Source of the DNA: Sphagnum compactum
Taxonomy: Eukaryota > Bryophyta > Sphagnopsida > Sphagnales
Length of the DNA stretch: 64,000 nt
NCBI GenBank assembly: GCA_965153455.1
Contig: OZ234500.1
Location: 11,222,001-11,286,000, forward strand
Reading direction: 5' to 3'
In this document: positions 47,362-59,090 of the stretch, piece by piece
Position numbering within the stretch: position 1 is the stretch's first letter
Layout: every line of letters begins with the position of its first letter
The notes under the pieces: model-generated
Databases searched by the model: none
The model's input: only the letters and a program-made list of their open reading frames with translations
What the model was told of the DNA's origin: nothing
Translations under genes and position numbers: made by a program

Positions 47362-50300
47362 GTTGGGAGACCATGGTTGAAGGATGCTAAGTGGCACATG
47401 ATTGGGGAAGTAACACTGTTACCATACAAGGGAATGGGACAATCCGAACAATTATAGTTGCCAAACATTTGGGAAATGAAGTAAGAAGACCAAAAATGTT
47501 ATTGTGCTACGATTATCATAATGGCATCACATATGAAGAAAAAGATATCATATTTGCTACAAAACCAAAATTATTCTCCATAGGAACAATCAGTTTACCT
47601 AAGACAATTCAATTTATGAAAACCACCGATGTGGGATCATGGATATGGATGTGAAGACGAGTATTTCAAAACAGGGATATGAAGTCCAAAACATAAAGAA
47701 GAAGATACATGGCAATAAATATGAACCAAAAGTAGCTTTGGAGGATAAGGCGTATCTAAAAATGTACAAGGGAGTGTTGTAGTGGATGAAACTCCAGCAA
47801 AAATCAAAGCATAAGGATTGTAGATAGTTGGATGGACATTAACTAAATATCAACAATGGATGAAACTCATTTTGGGAACTAATGCATAACCACAGATGGT
47901 GAAGATTAATGCACAGCTAGAAACAAGCAAGGTGTTGGAAGTGGAACAATTGTTGAAGGAATTCAAAGATGTTTTTGCATGGACATACAAAGATTTGAAA
48001 AGGATTCCACCAAAGCTAGCACAACACAAAATTGAGTTGGACACTTCTACACTATCGGCACATTAGGCCATGTACATATTAAATCCAAATTATGATACAA
48101 CGATCAAACAAGATATAGATTTGTTGTTAACAGCTGGATTCATTGAATCTATAGAAGAAGCTACATGGTTGTCACCCATAATAGTAGTACCCAAGAAAAA
48201 TGGCAAGCTGAAAATCTATATAGATTTCAAAAAATTAAATGTAGCCACAAAGAAAGATCCATACCCATTACCTTTCATAGATGAGGTGCTGAACATAGTA
48301 GCAAAGTATGAAGCATATTCTTTCTTAGATGGATATTTAGGATATCATCAAATATCTTTAGCTCTAGAGGATGATACAAAACTACATTTGTTATAGACTG
48401 GGGGGGTTTTTATATGGAAGATGATGTTGTTTGGAGTTAAAAATCAACCTCCAACATATTAGAGAGTTGTGACCAAAAAATTTAAAGAGTATTTGGATAG
48501 TTTTATGAAGATATTCCTAGATGACTTTGTAGTGTATAGTGACATGGAGAGTCATTTGTAGAAGCTTAGACTATGTTTTCAAAAGTGCAAAGAATATGGC
48601 ATTAGTTTGAATCCAAACAAATGTGCATTTATGGTATTTTCAGGGATGATCTTGGGTTTTATTGTTTCCTAGAAAGGGAAACTACCATATCCAAAGAAAA
48701 TACAAGCAATCATAAACATGCCACCACCTAGGAATCCCCAACAGATTCAAGTATTCAATGGGATGGCATAATTTCACAAATATTTTATAAAAAACTTTGT
48801 TGCAATTATGGCACCTATCATTAACTAACTAGAAAGACACAGACTTTTCTTTGGACAGAGGAATGTTAGAAGGCTTGGGGATTGATTAAACAAAAGTATA
48901 TTGAAGCACTGATATTGATATCACCAAACTAGCACATGGAATTTCATGTTCATATAGATGCGTCCTTGTTAGTTGTGGGGGCCATGTTGTTTTAAAACAT
49001 AACAAGGAAGAGTGATCAACCAATAGTGTATGTTTCTAGGCTTCTGAACAGAACATAACAAAATTATAGCACAACACACACAGAGGCTTTAGCAATGGTT
49101 TTTTATTTGCACAAGTTCAGACATTATTTATTGGGCAATAAACTTATCTTTTATGTAGATCATATGGCATTGGTTTATTTGGTCAATAAACCACAGGTTT
49201 CAGGAGAATAGCTAAATGGTTATTATTGTTCCTTGAATATGATTTCATAGTAGTATATAGACCAGGCAGAACTCATGTAGTTGCAAATGCATTGTCAAGA
49301 TTATCGGATAGTATAAAACCCACAGGTGTGCCTGATCAAACCACAGATGTAAGTTTGTTTTATATAGGGTTTGAGTGTTGAATGATGTAAAAGAATTTTT
49401 AAAAATAGGACAAATTGAAGGCACATTATTGGTGTAGTACAAGTAAAGATTGGTTAGGAGAGTGGAACTTGTTACATTAAAGAATGGTGAATTGTATAGA
49501 ATGGGCCAAGACAATAGATTGTGACGATGTTTGACAACAACAAAAACACATATGGTGATGAAAGAATTGCATGAAGGACCTTCAGGAGGGCATTTTGCAA
49601 TGGAAATAACGCAGAGGAAGATATTGGATGCTAAATATTGGTGGCCAACTATGTACAAGGAATGCATGATTATTGCAGATCTTGTGATGCATGTCAAAAA
49701 ACAAGAGGATTGGTAACTCAAAATCTTCTAGAGGAACCATTTATGAAATGGGGACTTGATTTTGTGGGGCCAATTAAGCCAGTAAGGAGATATACATGGA
49801 ATAAATATATTCTTGTTGCCACAGACTATGGTACTAAGTAGGTGGAAGTAAGAGCATTGAGAACTAATACAACAACAATCACAACAAAATTTCTATATGA
49901 GTGCATATTAACTAGATTTGGATGTCCTTTGATTATAGTCACAGATCAAGGAGTTCATTTTATTAATGATGCAATTAAGTATTTGATGGATCATTTTCTA
50001 ATGAAACATGTGAGTTCTACAACTTATTATCCTCAGGGGAATGGGCATGCTGAGTCTACTAACAAGGTACTTGGGACATTGTTGACCAAATTAGTTAACA
50101 AAAATAGAACAGATTGGGATGAACATTTGTCTATAGTGTTATTTTCATACAAAATTGCATACAAAGTAGCAACAAGTTATACACCATATTAATTAGTGTA
50201 TGGATTACATCCATTAATGGCCACAGAGTACGTTGTTCTAATTGCTAGTGGAGATGAGAGAGATAGTACTCTAGTGATAGTTTTAACTAGTAGAATTACA

Positions 50301-50625
50301 GAGCTCAAGAAGTTGCAAGAAGTTATAATGTAGGCTATAGAAATTGCAGGAATTCAATAGTGGAATAGAACATTATGGAGTCAACAAAAGAATTCGGAAA
50401 AACAATTTAGTTTTGGTGATTATATTCTGTGGTTTCCAAAGGGTAATAAGTCACACCTAGGGAAATTTACTAGGAAATAGTTTGGAGCGTACAAATTACA
50501 GTATGTGTTGCCAAATAAAATTATGTTATTGGTGACCATTGAAAAGTTTGAAACTAACCCTGTGTTGGTCAATGTGAATAAGCTCAAACTTTATAAATAC
50601 ATGGAATCTGAAGTTTAGAAAAAAA
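47362..50625 (+). pseudogene. Protease end, RT, RNase H and integrase of the decayed gypsy element
   Basis: After the copia insertion the gypsy frame resumes with GRPWLKDAK-type protease sequence. RT follows at about 47940-48800: LLLTAGFIESIEEATWLSPI, VVPKKNGKLKIYIDF, YPLPFIDEVLNIVAKYEAY and the FLDDFVVYSD active site. RNase H remains reach about 49310. Integrase spans 49520-50200: HEGPSGGHFAMEITQRKILD, the CxxC segment [22 protein letters not shown] and GNGHAESTNK, i.e. D, D and E are still visible. Many TAG stops and a few shifts break it (for example 48064, 48394 and 49840). The product would have been the replication and integration machinery. Confidence 0.85.
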
Positions 50626-51055
50626 AACAACAAATGCTAGTATATTGGGAAAAGAGTGCAAGTGGATTTCAGGAGGTGAATTTTGACATAGAAGAAGATG
50701 ATGAAGGATGTCAAATACAGAAACCACATATGAAGAATGATGAAGATTAAAAATAAATCATAAATCCGATGGTGGACATAATTTTTATTTTTGATCTGTA
50801 GGAGAGCAATAATTGCAGCCATGTGGGATTTGGGATGGAGAAATCTATAGATGATGTGTTAAGCGTATTAGCTGAATTAGCAGCAATATTCGTTTGGTCA
50901 TCAAGAGTATTCGCATAACCGCATTCGCATAATCAATAGAGAAATCAATACAGTCACCAGATGTGTTTTCATAGTTAGCAGATAAATGGGCATAATCAGA
51001 AGGTGTACAAGGCGAACGAAATGGAATTAGTATAGATAATGTAGGGCAATTACGG

Positions 51056-51655
51056 ATGTGGAGTAATCGGAAGATGAAATCTATGACATTCATTCATAAT
51101 GATGATGTTAAGCGCTTCCATGTGGTAGTACAAAGGACACATAAACTTGTAGTGATGGGCCGTATTAATTTCGAGGATCATGTGTTAATTAAAAGATGGT
51201 GGGTAGAGGAAAAAATGAATGTGATGGGCAAGATGTTCAAAGATGAGAAAATACAAAGTAATTGTCGAAAACAGTTTGCATTTATTGTTGGAAGTTGTGC
51301 ATGTTTTTGAAGTTTTGGAGTTCATAGCAGTATGAGTGCAGAGAGTGCAATTGAAAAACTACAACGAATAGCAAGGGAAAAGGAAACGTAGAGGAGTGAG
51401 CATAGACAAAAGCGGGAGGAGGAAGCGGAATCGTTGAGAAGAACATAAGTAGAAGAAGAGTTGAGAAAAACAAATAGAAAAGATATTTAATCATGGGCTA
51501 TAAGGTTATCATCGCATTCATCATCATCTTTGGAATGTGTAGAGGGGAAGGCATATAATGTGAAGATACAATTTGCATAAATGATAATTCAAGACATAGA
51601 TACAATTGAAACATCTATAGTTGAGTTTTTGCACAGAAGCAGATGAAATGAATTG
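51056..51655 (+). pseudogene. Extra reading frame downstream of the gypsy integrase
   Basis: An 84-codon stretch (51056-51310) with FIHNDDVKRFHVVVQRTHKL, WWVEEKMNV and FAFIVGSCACF is followed after one TGA by SAESAIEKLQRIAREKE, REEEAESLRR, VEEELRKTNRKD and SSHSSSSLECV in the same frame. The middle is a highly charged, coiled-coil-like segment; the end is Ser-rich. It is on the same strand as gag-pol, about 430 bp past the last integrase-type sequence, and its breaks look like the TAG/TGA decay of pol. Some plant gypsy lineages carry extra ORFs here. I recognise no domain. Confidence 0.5.
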
Positions 51656-51679
51656 TAATATTCTTTCTGGAGTTTTTTA

Positions 51680-51831
51680 CCTAGTGATGACATTCTTCAT
51701 TTTGCACATTAAAATTCTTTAAAATTCTTCATTTAGCACCTTGTCAAAACATTCTTCGGCACGAATTTTAACGAATTTTCGTGCTTTTTTGGGCTTCCAT
51801 AACATTCCCGCACCAAGAATGTCATAACTAT
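51680..51831 (+). mobile_element. 152-bp MITE, copy 2 (9-bp target duplication)
   Basis: Same length and, as far as compared, one base different from the copy at 27527-27678 (GGCACG against GGCGCG). Flanks AGTTTTTTA (51671-51679) and GGTTTTTTA (51832-51840) agree at 8 of 9 bases. The near identity means recent activity. It lies just after the gypsy extra frame. Confidence 0.87.
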
Positions 51832-52159
51832 GGTTTTTTACAATCTATTTTGAAGTGAAAATTCTGGTTATATACAATAACCATGAATCTGATGTTGGAA
51901 TGAATTGTAGTGTTAAGTTTATGGAAACTTAAGATAGAAATAGTGAATATAGGCATGTGAAATGCAAATATATTTTTACAGGAATGTGAAATATTCTACA
52001 GGAATTTAAATTTCACTTCTACCAATTGGACTTGGTGGCCACAAGGAAAAAATTATGGTATATAAAAGTTTAAACTATTAAATTATAATTTTTTACTACA
52101 AACACCATTTTAAAACCTGTAAACACAATAATTGTAACCATTATGAGATTGCATGGTAG

Positions 52160-52620
52160 CCTTTCTTTAAAACTCAAATAATTGAATTTCTTATTGTCAT
52201 TATTAGGGGGATTAACCCATGGCTTCATTATCAACAATGCATTATTATTATTTTATATAATATCATAGAGTGGCCAATAAACGAAATAATATATAAAATT
52301 CAAATTGGCTTAGTGGCCTTTTTTTGAGTTTCTCATTGTCATTAATGGGAGCACGAACTCATGGCTTTCATTATCAATAATATATTTGTCACCTGGTGGC
52401 CATTAGGTGGAATACTCTTAAGTTTCATGGTATATAGAATTTGAATCTACTAATGTATTTGTTTTAGTATGAGCATCATCTTTGGATCCATAAACATTAT
52501 TGCCATCAATGTTGGATTGGCATGGTGTCCTTTGTCTAAACTCAAAGAATTGAGTTTTTTGTTGTCACTAGTGGGAGCACTAACCCTTGATTTGAAATAA
52601 TTCTTGGAAGTTATTGATGT
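52160..52620 (+). repeat. Three diverged copies of a roughly 160-210 bp unit
   Basis: Units begin ACTCAAAKAATTGARTTT..TTGTCA (52174, 52326, 52538) and contain GGGAGCAC.AACYCATGGCTT and TGGTGGCCATTAGGTGG-like palindromes. Related words (TTGGTGGCCACAAGG) occur at 52027. No reading frame is supported. Confidence 0.65.
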
Positions 52621-53181
52621 TCATTGTGTTATAGAGTTGAAAATAGTGATAGTGTCATCTTTTTTTGGGACAACCCAAGTTGAAAGGCTTAATAACCTTA
52701 GATGGATTACAAATGCATTATAATTGTCCTATCAAATTTATATGAATTCTTTTGAAAAGTCCTCATTTTTTAATCATTTGTCAAGCTTTGATTATTTGCA
52801 CATTGATGTGTCATGTATATCCACCATCATTCCCTTCCTTCATTAGACACACAATGTGTACATATTAATATTATTTTTGGGAATTCTTGGTGACATTATC
52901 ATATTTATTTAACAATAAACTGATTGAGACATGCATTTAAATGGTATTCATGTATAAAATGATCACAAACTTGCTAAATTAGGTGACCACTAATTGGAAT
53001 TCATCCCATCCAATAGGTCCTAAATTAAGTAAATATGTGTTCTAACATCAATCAAGTCACATGTAAACTGCTCAAGCACTACTTTTTGGAAGTTTTGCAA
53101 ATTCAGTCAAACTTTTGGAGAATAGTAAAAAAAAATAGTGGCGTAATGTTCCTATCCACAATGAAACCACTAGGTTAAAAC

Positions 53182-54002
53182 CAATGTTGGACGGTTCTCA
53201 TGGGGGGACCTGATTTTCATCTCAGTTTTCAATTTAGTTCTCAGATTGAGAATTGTTGTGTATGGTATTTCAACGGGAATTGGGTTGAAAATTGACCCCC
53301 AGGTTCTGCCAAGCGTAAGAACCGGTTCCTGTAGGAACTAAATTTTTTTTTTAAAAATTGAGATTCGGATTCCCATATGGGCTAAACCCAGCTTCCAATT
53401 CTCATCCCAATAGGTAGTAGAGTTTTTCATAAAATAAAGAAAAAACAGTCCTAAAATCATAAAGAGGATGAGATTTCTAAAACCTACTGAACAAAATACA
53501 GTGGACTTAAATGGAGCGATGGGAACTCAAACTCTAAATTTCATCATGTTTGTTTTTTCTTGATTGCCTTCGACTAATCAATATTGTTCATTGTCAATGT
53601 TGGTTGTACTACATCTATAAATGTTTTCAAGCCATGTGCATTAAATTCTAAGTTTCAGCATTTTATACCTACATTTTAAAAAAATTCATTACTTTACAAT
53701 AATGAGCTTAGAGCTTTAAAGAGGGTTAGGGTATGAAAGAAGGGTCCCTATCAGGGTCAAAGCAGGGTCAATTTACAAAAAACTCCACTAGGTAAGATTT
53801 CTTTTTTAATTCCTTATTTTTTATGATTTTTTAAAACAAATTGAGAAGTGGATTTGTGAGAACCGGAGAGTATATTTAGAATTGGGTCAGTTCTCTCCAA
53901 CACTAATTTCTTAAAAAATCAAGAACCAACCCGGTTCTCACATAGAGGCATAAAGAACCAGAACTCACGGTTCTCGAGAAAAGTGAGAACCGCCCAACAC
54001 TC
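53182..54002. mobile_element. hAT-like non-autonomous element, 821 bp
   Basis: Ends CAATGTTGGACGGTTCTCA and (reverse complement) GAGTGTTGGGCGGTTCTCA are inverted repeats. Flanking 8-mers GTTAAAAC (53174-53181) and GTCAGAAC (54003-54010) agree at 6 of 8 bases, as for an old hAT target duplication. The interior is rich in GGTTCT/AGAACC words and has no transposase frame. Confidence 0.65.
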
Positions 54003-54010
54003 GTCAGAAC

Positions 54011-55881
54011 CCAATCCTTCTACCAGCCACCAACAGTACACCCAATTTTGTAATAGGGCATCTAGTGGGTGGTGCCCTGGTGGGTGCTGGTTCACTGTGG
54101 CCGTGAATTGTCAATAACCAGTTTCATGGCCGCCACTTGTGAGTGAAAGTGCAAAAAGTTAAACTGCTGAGATCTAGTGGGAGTGTGGGAGGGGATGGGG
54201 AACCCACTGAAAAACTATGAAATCTCTCAAGTTCAAGTTGGGTAGTCCTGTAGTTATTGTTATCTCACATGTGAACTCTCAATTGTGTGCGTTGGGCAAA
54301 ATTTGAATACTTGTATGCATGTCAACTGATTCCTGCAAGTTCATCAGGACCCCCCGACCCCCCATATATGTAGACTTGCAAAATTCGCCTGAAGAATGGT
54401 GCCCAAGTCCACAGCATATTACGCAGTTCGAAGGCTGTACCGTCGTTCGAAAAAGTCTTCTGCATCGTCACTCTTATGGACAAGAGATCTGTCTTGGTGA
54501 AAAGTCCACAGTGTGTCACATTCTAAGTGAAGCTCAAAGGCAGCAAAATGCGTTATAAAGTTCATATGCAGCTAGATCATTCTCCTACAGTGAGCTCATA
54601 ACATTCCATACTTCATGCAATCCCCCAAGCATACGACTAAGAAGCCTGGGTATGGTACTGTCCCTACAAGGAAATATGGGCCAAATTCAGTCTTTTTTTT
54701 TCATTTTTGTACTGTAGAGACACTGGCGAGACTCCCCAGACATATTCAGTCAGATTTCGCATTAACTGGCGACACTTTTGTACAGGATCATTCCAGTAGA
54801 CAGCCTTGTGGCGACAGGGGCCCCCCTTACCCCAAACTGGGCGAAGTTTGGCGAATTATTTTTTAGAAAAAGGAGAATTTTCGTTGAAAATTTGAGGCAG
54901 TGTCGCCATTTGGCGATTTTTCGCCAAGACAAAATGACTGGCCCAATTCAGTCAACATTTCATTCATTTTGTATTGAATTTCATGAAAATTCATTACAAT
55001 GAATTCAAAATTGAAAATTTGAACAAAAAGTGACCAAGTGAAGTACATTGTTCACACGTGGATTTTTAAGTTTCATTTATTAACAATACACTTACTGAAT
55101 TGAAAAATATTATAATACTAATTTTCATTTTCATGTATAAAAATCAAATAATTATAAATAAATAAATTAAGAATCTATAAATAAAATGCATATTTTCAAA
55201 ATTTAGGTCTTCTTGTGACACCATATAGAGACCACCATAGACAAACATGGTTTTATATATGGTGTAAGGTTTCTCTTGGGTGATATATTTTAGATCAACA
55301 TTTGTGCAACACAAGTTATTCAATCTTTGCTACTAAGTTGGAAAATAAGTTTAACAAGTTTCATTAGTAAGAAGAATCAACACATTGATCAACTCATCCT
55401 AGCTTTATGATAAGATGATATATAATCAACTTTCAAAAGCTCAAATTTAATTCAAAATAAATCTGAGAAATGAATTGTACAATGCAAATAATTTGTTGTG
55501 TTTTATTCTTTCCCCCATACTATTTTCTATAAAAATTACTTAAATCAAACAATAAAACATCCTTATCCACATGGAAATGGGGCAAGATACTGTATCCACA
55601 AACTATTTTTGAACACATCTTACTATGCCACAAGTTCATATATTTAATTATGGAACTTGGGGTACACTTCAATGACAATCAACGTCAACATTTGCCATGT
55701 AACTAGTGCACAGGGTCACAATGTTTCGGTGACCAACTTCCACCTAGGAATACACAAAATTTGTGCTGTTGATTGTCAATAACTTGGCCACGGATTTTTG
55801 GTCTCCAAGAGTTTAGTTGGAGTTCTAGGATGAAATTGTGAATGGCCCATAAGATTTGCATTCTTTGCAGTGAAGATGTGG
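54011..55881. other. Mixed spacer with repeated GGCGA/TCGCC words
   Basis: No gene recognised. 54705-54920 has a cluster of GGCGA/TCGCC words able to pair locally, and about 54705-54815 is the inverted relative of 14515-14615. 55050-55880 is AT-rich. Confidence 0.5.
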
Positions 55882-55889
55882 GTTTATAA

Positions 55890-56751
55890 CAGTGTTGTGC
55901 GGGTATATTAGTTACCCAGATATACCTGTTGGGTATGGATAAGGTATATTATTTATTTATCTTTTTTTTTCAAAATCAATATACACTAATCAAATAAATA
56001 TTCAAGGATATATAAATTTGAAAAAATATACTCGTTTCATAACCCTAATTTATATTTCAAAAATACCTTTCCTTAAAGCTAAGTATGTTTTTAAAATTTG
56101 GTATATCTAGTTAGGGTAAGTTTCACCTAAACCCTAATTTTTTTGTCACTCTATGTGTAATCATAGTGCAAGATGTTTAGTATTGAGAAAGAATGTAATG
56201 AGTTATGTTGTGTGTGCTCTCATTGTTGTTGAACCCTAGGCTGAAATTAGAATTTGAAAACCATTTAAATCATTATGTTGAGCTTGTTGATATGGTGAAT
56301 TTTGATTTTTAGAATTCAAAATTTTATCATGATTTTTTAAGGCAAGTGGCATGTTGTCCAACTTGACCTCAATGGTCTCTCATTTTTATGTATGTTTAGG
56401 AATAAAAAATTAAAATATTTTTATGCAATTTTCAAATTGTAATTTGACATCACATGTGTGCGTTGTCCCACTAGATTTAGGCCTATGAAAGATGTCTAAA
56501 TAAGTTCCAAAGTGTGAAAAAAATCCCCCTTTTTATTAAATAAAATAAACCTTTATTTACCCTAGCCGTGGATATATGATAGAGGATACCTTGACCCTAC
56601 CCTTCTAAATAAATTACGTATATTTTTTACTTGGACCCTACCCTAAGGAAAAAATTTCACAATATACCCTTACTCATTGGGTAAATAAATTGAAGTATTA
56701 TATATACCCTTACCCTAGGATATATAAAAACAGTCTGCCTGCACAACACTG
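55890..56751. mobile_element. hAT-like non-autonomous element, 862 bp
   Basis: The left end CAGTGTTGTGCGGG and the right end (reverse complement CAGTGTTGTGCAGG) form a 14-bp inverted repeat with one mismatch. Flanking 8-mers GTTTATAA (55882-55889) and GTTTATGA (56752-56759) match at 7 of 8 bases, the size expected for hAT. No transposase frame. Repeated ACCCTACC/GGGTATATT words fill the subterminal parts. Confidence 0.82.
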
Positions 56752-57080
56752 GTTTATGAAGCTTTATATCTGACGACATTACTGTTCTGCAGACACGTAC
56801 GTACAGACGTCCACATATGCTTTTGCAGTGGTGCGGAGTTGTCTAAGAGACAACTAGTGCAGGGCCCTTTTGTTGGGGTGGGGCCAATTGTTGTACCGTC
56901 TCTAGGTCCCAAAATGTGAGGATAGAATGTGACTATGACAGTCGTTTTTCCAGTTCCCTGAGTTCACAGAACCCTAGAGCCAGAAGAGCTTAGGATATGG
57001 CTGCGGATAACGCCAGATGGAACCTGCACGCACCAGTGCATCATGAAGTATGGACCCAAATATTAAGTATGGGGTCCACA

Positions 57081-57526
57081 GTTCCAGTTGCTCACTAACC
57101 ACGGTGCTTAGCCCAGTTGCTTTTTTTTACTACCTTATAACACCCTAAATTGAGTTGTTAGTAGGTATGTAAGAAAAAACAACCCTTACCAATATATAAA
57201 CTATCTATTTACCCAGTAGTCACCAATTCCCCAGCCCCAGTAAACCATCACTCACCAGCGCACCATCCAATGAATGCCTGTTATTACTAAGTTCTGGATA
57301 AACCTCAACTGAGTTATTATATTGTTTCACCTTGGCAACCAATTATGTAAGAAATAGGTCTCGTATATAGGTGGATAGGTAGGAAAATAGGTAATTACTA
57401 AGTAGATGGTTTATAATAAGTAAGGGCTATTTTTTACTACCTGCCTACCACTAACATCCTGTTGTGAGTTGTTAGTAGGTAGGTAGCAACTGAAATAACC
57501 ACCATGGTTAGCTAGGGAACTGGAAC
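57081..57526. mobile_element. Foldback element with hairpin ends, about 446 bp
   Basis: The left arm (from GTTCCAGTTGC at 57081 to about 57215) is an imperfect reverse complement of the right arm (about 57397 to GGAAC at 57526). Each arm also contains its own hairpin, e.g. TACCTTATAACA with TGTTAGTAGGTA on the left and CTACCTGCCTAC with GTAGGTAGGTAG on the right. No coding capacity. A clear target duplication was not seen. Confidence 0.7.
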
Positions 57527-57580
57527 CCAACAGAAAACTGTCTCCTGACCACTTACCATCCATCCTTCAGGGTGCGCTTG

Positions 57581-58195
57581 TGGGTGCTGGTTCACTGTGG
57601 CCCCATCCCCCCACTTATCTACTTATATTGCTCCTACTTCTTACATTATGGGTTACCAAGTGAATAAAATATCAACTCAGTTGAGTTGAGGTTCAGTCAC
57701 AATGGGAGACACTAAATACCTCCCCGACCCTCATGTGCTCTATCCAGTCTGCGGAGTTAGCCTAGGTTCCAAGTTGTTATGCGCAGTCCCTACTCGACCA
57801 CAAAAGTTAAGACATGTCTGACAAAACATTAATGCAGTGTCGGCCCACTCTGCGTGTCGAACAAAGCTCAATGACAGGTATTTAACTCCTCACACTCATT
57901 GCAAGCATCCAGTGTACCGAGTGCACTAGTGGGTGCTGGTGGCCACGACGAATTGACCCCACATTGGGATCATAGTAAAAGTCCCCAAACCCATCTAAAT
58001 GGCCAGATTAGGCCCCAAAAATTATAGATTTGGACTCAGGGACCCTGATTTAGTCTTCAGAGATGATATTTATAAACATTTTAAAGCAATTTAAATGGGT
58101 TTTGGGGTTTTACCAACCTGGGGCGAGCGCTTATTTTCTGGAATGCCCTCCTCCAGTGTATATAGTTCGCAGGTGGGTGCCGGTTTGCTCTGGCC
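57581..58195 (+). repeat. Recurrent TGGGTGCTGGTTCACTGTGG modules
   Basis: TGGGTGCTGGTTCACTGTGG-CC occurs at 57581-57602 and 54081-54102. Diverged versions are at about 57930 (GGGTGCTGGTGGCC) and 58172-58195 (GGTGGGTGCCGGTTTGCTCT). Each follows a GTGCxCTxGT-like word. 58014-58125 also matches 23525-23640. Confidence 0.6.
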
Positions 58196-58485
58196 CCACA
58201 TACCAACAACAAGATTTCATTTCTACCGAGAATTACAGTTAGAGCGTAGAACAGAGCGAGAGGCCAGAGCCTAGAGGATGATACACCACTTATTTGCACC
58301 CTCCCCACTGACAATGATCGACCTGCCAATCGACACGTGTCTGGACTTTCGCACCACTTTCAAGACAAAAGGGACAGTAACCACCCCATGTAGGTACCTA
58401 ACTTCAGTACTTTCGTCAGCGCAAAGCTTTTACTGTAGCTGTAGGCAGCCCTACATACCGTAATAGCTGGCCGGTGGGCATTCCG

Positions 58486-58640
58486 AAAAGTGTAATACCC
58501 AGAGGCGAGCATTACACTTTTCAAAAATCTTTCCTGTGGTAACCGGTGGGTATCGAGTGGGTACCTTCCAGGGAAAACTATTTTATAAAAAAAACCATGG
58601 TGCTTTTTGCACCTGTAAAGCCCTTAGAGGCAAGCTTTAC
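58486..58640. repeat. Chain of perfect-stem hairpins
   Basis: AAAAGTGTAAT (58486-58496) pairs perfectly with ATTACACTTTT (58511-58521). GGTGC/GCACC pair near 58599-58613 over TTTTT. GTAAAGC (58615-58621) pairs with GCTTTAC (58634-58640). The first and last loops share AGAGGCRA. A similar hairpin is at 22046-22071. Confidence 0.8.
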
Positions 58641-58712
58641 CCTTCATGTAATTTCTGAGGGCACAGTTCCTGGTGAGCTGCATTATGCTGGCTTCCATGT
58701 CCTTACATGTAG

Positions 58713-59090
58713 GTAATGACCTGGTGGCCACCAAATCAATATATTTGAATCCTCAAAGAAGTAACGATCCGGTGGCCACCAAATCATTATCCTTGAATTT
58801 TCTAAAAGGTTCCTGTCTAGTGGCCACTAGATCATAACTTCATTGAGGACTCACCCATGGCACAATCGGATGGCCATTAAATTGTCACCAAATTGAAGAC
58901 TGACCCATGTCACAATTTGGTTCCCACCAAATTGTCACCTCCTCGAACATTGACCAAACTAACCATTTGGTGGCCATTAAATTGTAACTTCAAGTCATTG
59001 AATGGTCAAAGAAATGACCTAGTGGTCACTAGATCGTTACTTACATAAAATCATGAAGAAATAAACTTGGCGGCCACCAAATGGGTAGAT
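58713..59090 (+). repeat. 49-50-bp array of TGGTGGCCACCA palindromes, part 1
   Basis: Eight copies of (A)YCTGGTGGCCACCAAATCATT with cores near 58724, 58773, 58820, 58870, 58919, 58970, 59021 and 59070, i.e. steps of about 50 bp. Spacers differ in sequence but not in length. The core is self-complementary and resembles the 24-bp array at 33 kb. Confidence 0.85.

Larger units (their letters stand above)
38550..51655 (+). mobile_element. Decayed Ty3/gypsy element hosting a nested copia element
   Basis: Plus-strand gag, protease, RT, RNase H and integrase remains in the normal order, interrupted by a copia element at 41239-47361. The reading frames are broken mainly by TAG at positions where TGG or CAG is expected. 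Integrase is followed by an extra reading frame. No chromodomain is seen, so it belongs to a different gypsy lineage from the element at 1-5000. LTRs were not identified, so the outer limits are approximate. An inverted relative lies at 60963-64000. Confidence 0.85.
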
